Shown: positions 44,459 to 44,629 of the stretch, in pieces
Position numbering within the stretch: the stretch's first letter is position 1
Layout: each line of letters opens with the position of its first letter
Origin: Verrucomicrobiota bacterium
GTDB lineage: Bacteria > Verrucomicrobiota > Verrucomicrobiia > Limisphaerales > Fontisphaeraceae
Assembly: GCA_037139415.1 (NCBI GenBank)
Contig: JBAXGN010000045.1
Location: 1 to 44,629 of the forward strand
Direction: 5' to 3'
DNA length: 44,629 bases
The notes under the pieces: generated by a model
Databases searched by the model: none
Told to the model about the DNA's origin: nothing
What the model saw: the letters and a program-made list of their open reading frames with translations, nothing else
Position numbers and translations under genes: made by a program

Positions 44459-44629
44459 CTGATCATTACCCATAAGTCCTGTTGCTGGACGCCGCCGGTT
44501 TGAACACCTGCGAGAAGACCTGCCAGGCCTGAGCGATGTCGGCTAAGCGCTGCAGGCCCAGCCACAGCGTTTTTGTCCCCGGCTCGCCATCGCCTTTGCG
44601 GCCCAGGAAGCCGCCCAGTCCCGCCACCA
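44459..44629 (-). mobile_element. IS4-family element, terminal part (runs off the window)
   Basis: The element end at 44459 reads CTGATCATTACCCATAAGT, matching the Tn5 outside end (CTGACTCTTATACACAAGT) at 13 of 19 positions, including CTGA and AAGT. It abuts an interrupted reading frame. The transposase stop lies inside the terminal repeat. Confidence 0.75.
44466..44629 (-). CDS. IS4-family transposase, C-terminal part
   Basis: The partial frame, open at the right edge of the window, encodes 53 residues: VAGLGGFLGRKGDGEPGTKT followed by LWLGLQRLADIAQAWQVF and a short polar tail. The LGGFLGRK(G)DGEPG...LWxGxxRL segment is the standard C-terminus (Tn5-type dimerisation region) of IS4-family transposases. 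The N-terminal catalytic domain lies beyond the window. The stop TAA is at 44466-44468, within the terminal inverted repeat. Confidence 0.85.
   Translation of the reverse strand, partial: VAGLGGFLGRKGDGEPGTKTLWLGLQRLADIAQAWQVFSQVFKPAASSNRTYG

Overview
The window most likely comes from a member of the Verrucomicrobiota, near the Pedosphaera/Limisphaera lineages. The reasons are a prepilin-like protein with the [20 protein letters not shown] leader and a C-terminal YADGH motif, many secreted glycosidase/esterase genes with verrucomicrobial-looking signal peptides, weak Shine-Dalgarno sites, and extragenic palindromes of the TTCCAA-N3-TTGGAA kind. This placement is inference; no rRNA is present.

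Layout. 1-980: non-coding, with an exact-period 21-bp minisatellite (51-262) and the promoter/leader of rpsB. 981-2739: rpsB-tsf, closed by a strong terminator. 2885-6646 (minus): an MsbA-type ABC exporter followed by htpG. 6850-9826 (plus): a membrane-anchored coiled-coil protein, a prepilin-like protein, and an ABC-2 ATPase/permease pair. 9827-10313: a gene-poor scar holding the first part of a DUF1016/YhcG-type gene. 10314-19418 (minus): a tight seven-gene operon for a membrane-bound group 4 [NiFe]-hydrogenase-like complex. Its gene order is FDH-like molybdopterin protein, HydB-like Fe-S protein, HydG-like flavoprotein, maturation protease, HyfB, fused NuoC/D-type catalytic subunit, HyfC. 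19624-20475 (minus) is an AraC regulator. It is divergent from a plus-strand cluster at 20573-25722 with a DapA/NanA-family lyase, a VCBS-repeat protein, an SGNH hydrolase and a BNR sialidase-like protein. 25851-35619 (plus): a MarR regulator with a palindromic operator over its own -10, then an MdtABC-like efflux system with two RND pumps and a NodT-type outer-membrane lipoprotein. 35704-37184 (minus): an IS1380-type transposase whose C-terminus is replaced in frame by the tail of a response-regulator receiver domain. 37412-43959 (minus): a secreted carbohydrate locus (SASA-type acetylesterase, GH32, GH31, unknown secreted protein). 44214-44629: a gene fragment cut by the Tn5-like end of an IS4-family element that runs off the window.

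The most interesting unit is the hydrogenase operon. The large subunit keeps all four Ni-binding cysteines and a cleavable tail, with its protease encoded alongside. The 'formate dehydrogenase' subunit, however, has lost the Sec/Cys, the adjacent His and the active-site Arg of formate dehydrogenases. The HyfB-like subunit has Gln in place of the conserved TM5 Glu. No NuoB-type small subunit is encoded here. With the NAD(P)H/FAD subunit present, this looks less like formate hydrogenlyase and more like a membrane complex exchanging electrons between NAD(P)H or ferredoxin and H2, with a NuoG-like inactive molybdopterin-type subunit. That reading is inference. All coordinates and motifs were read by eye, and no database search was run.
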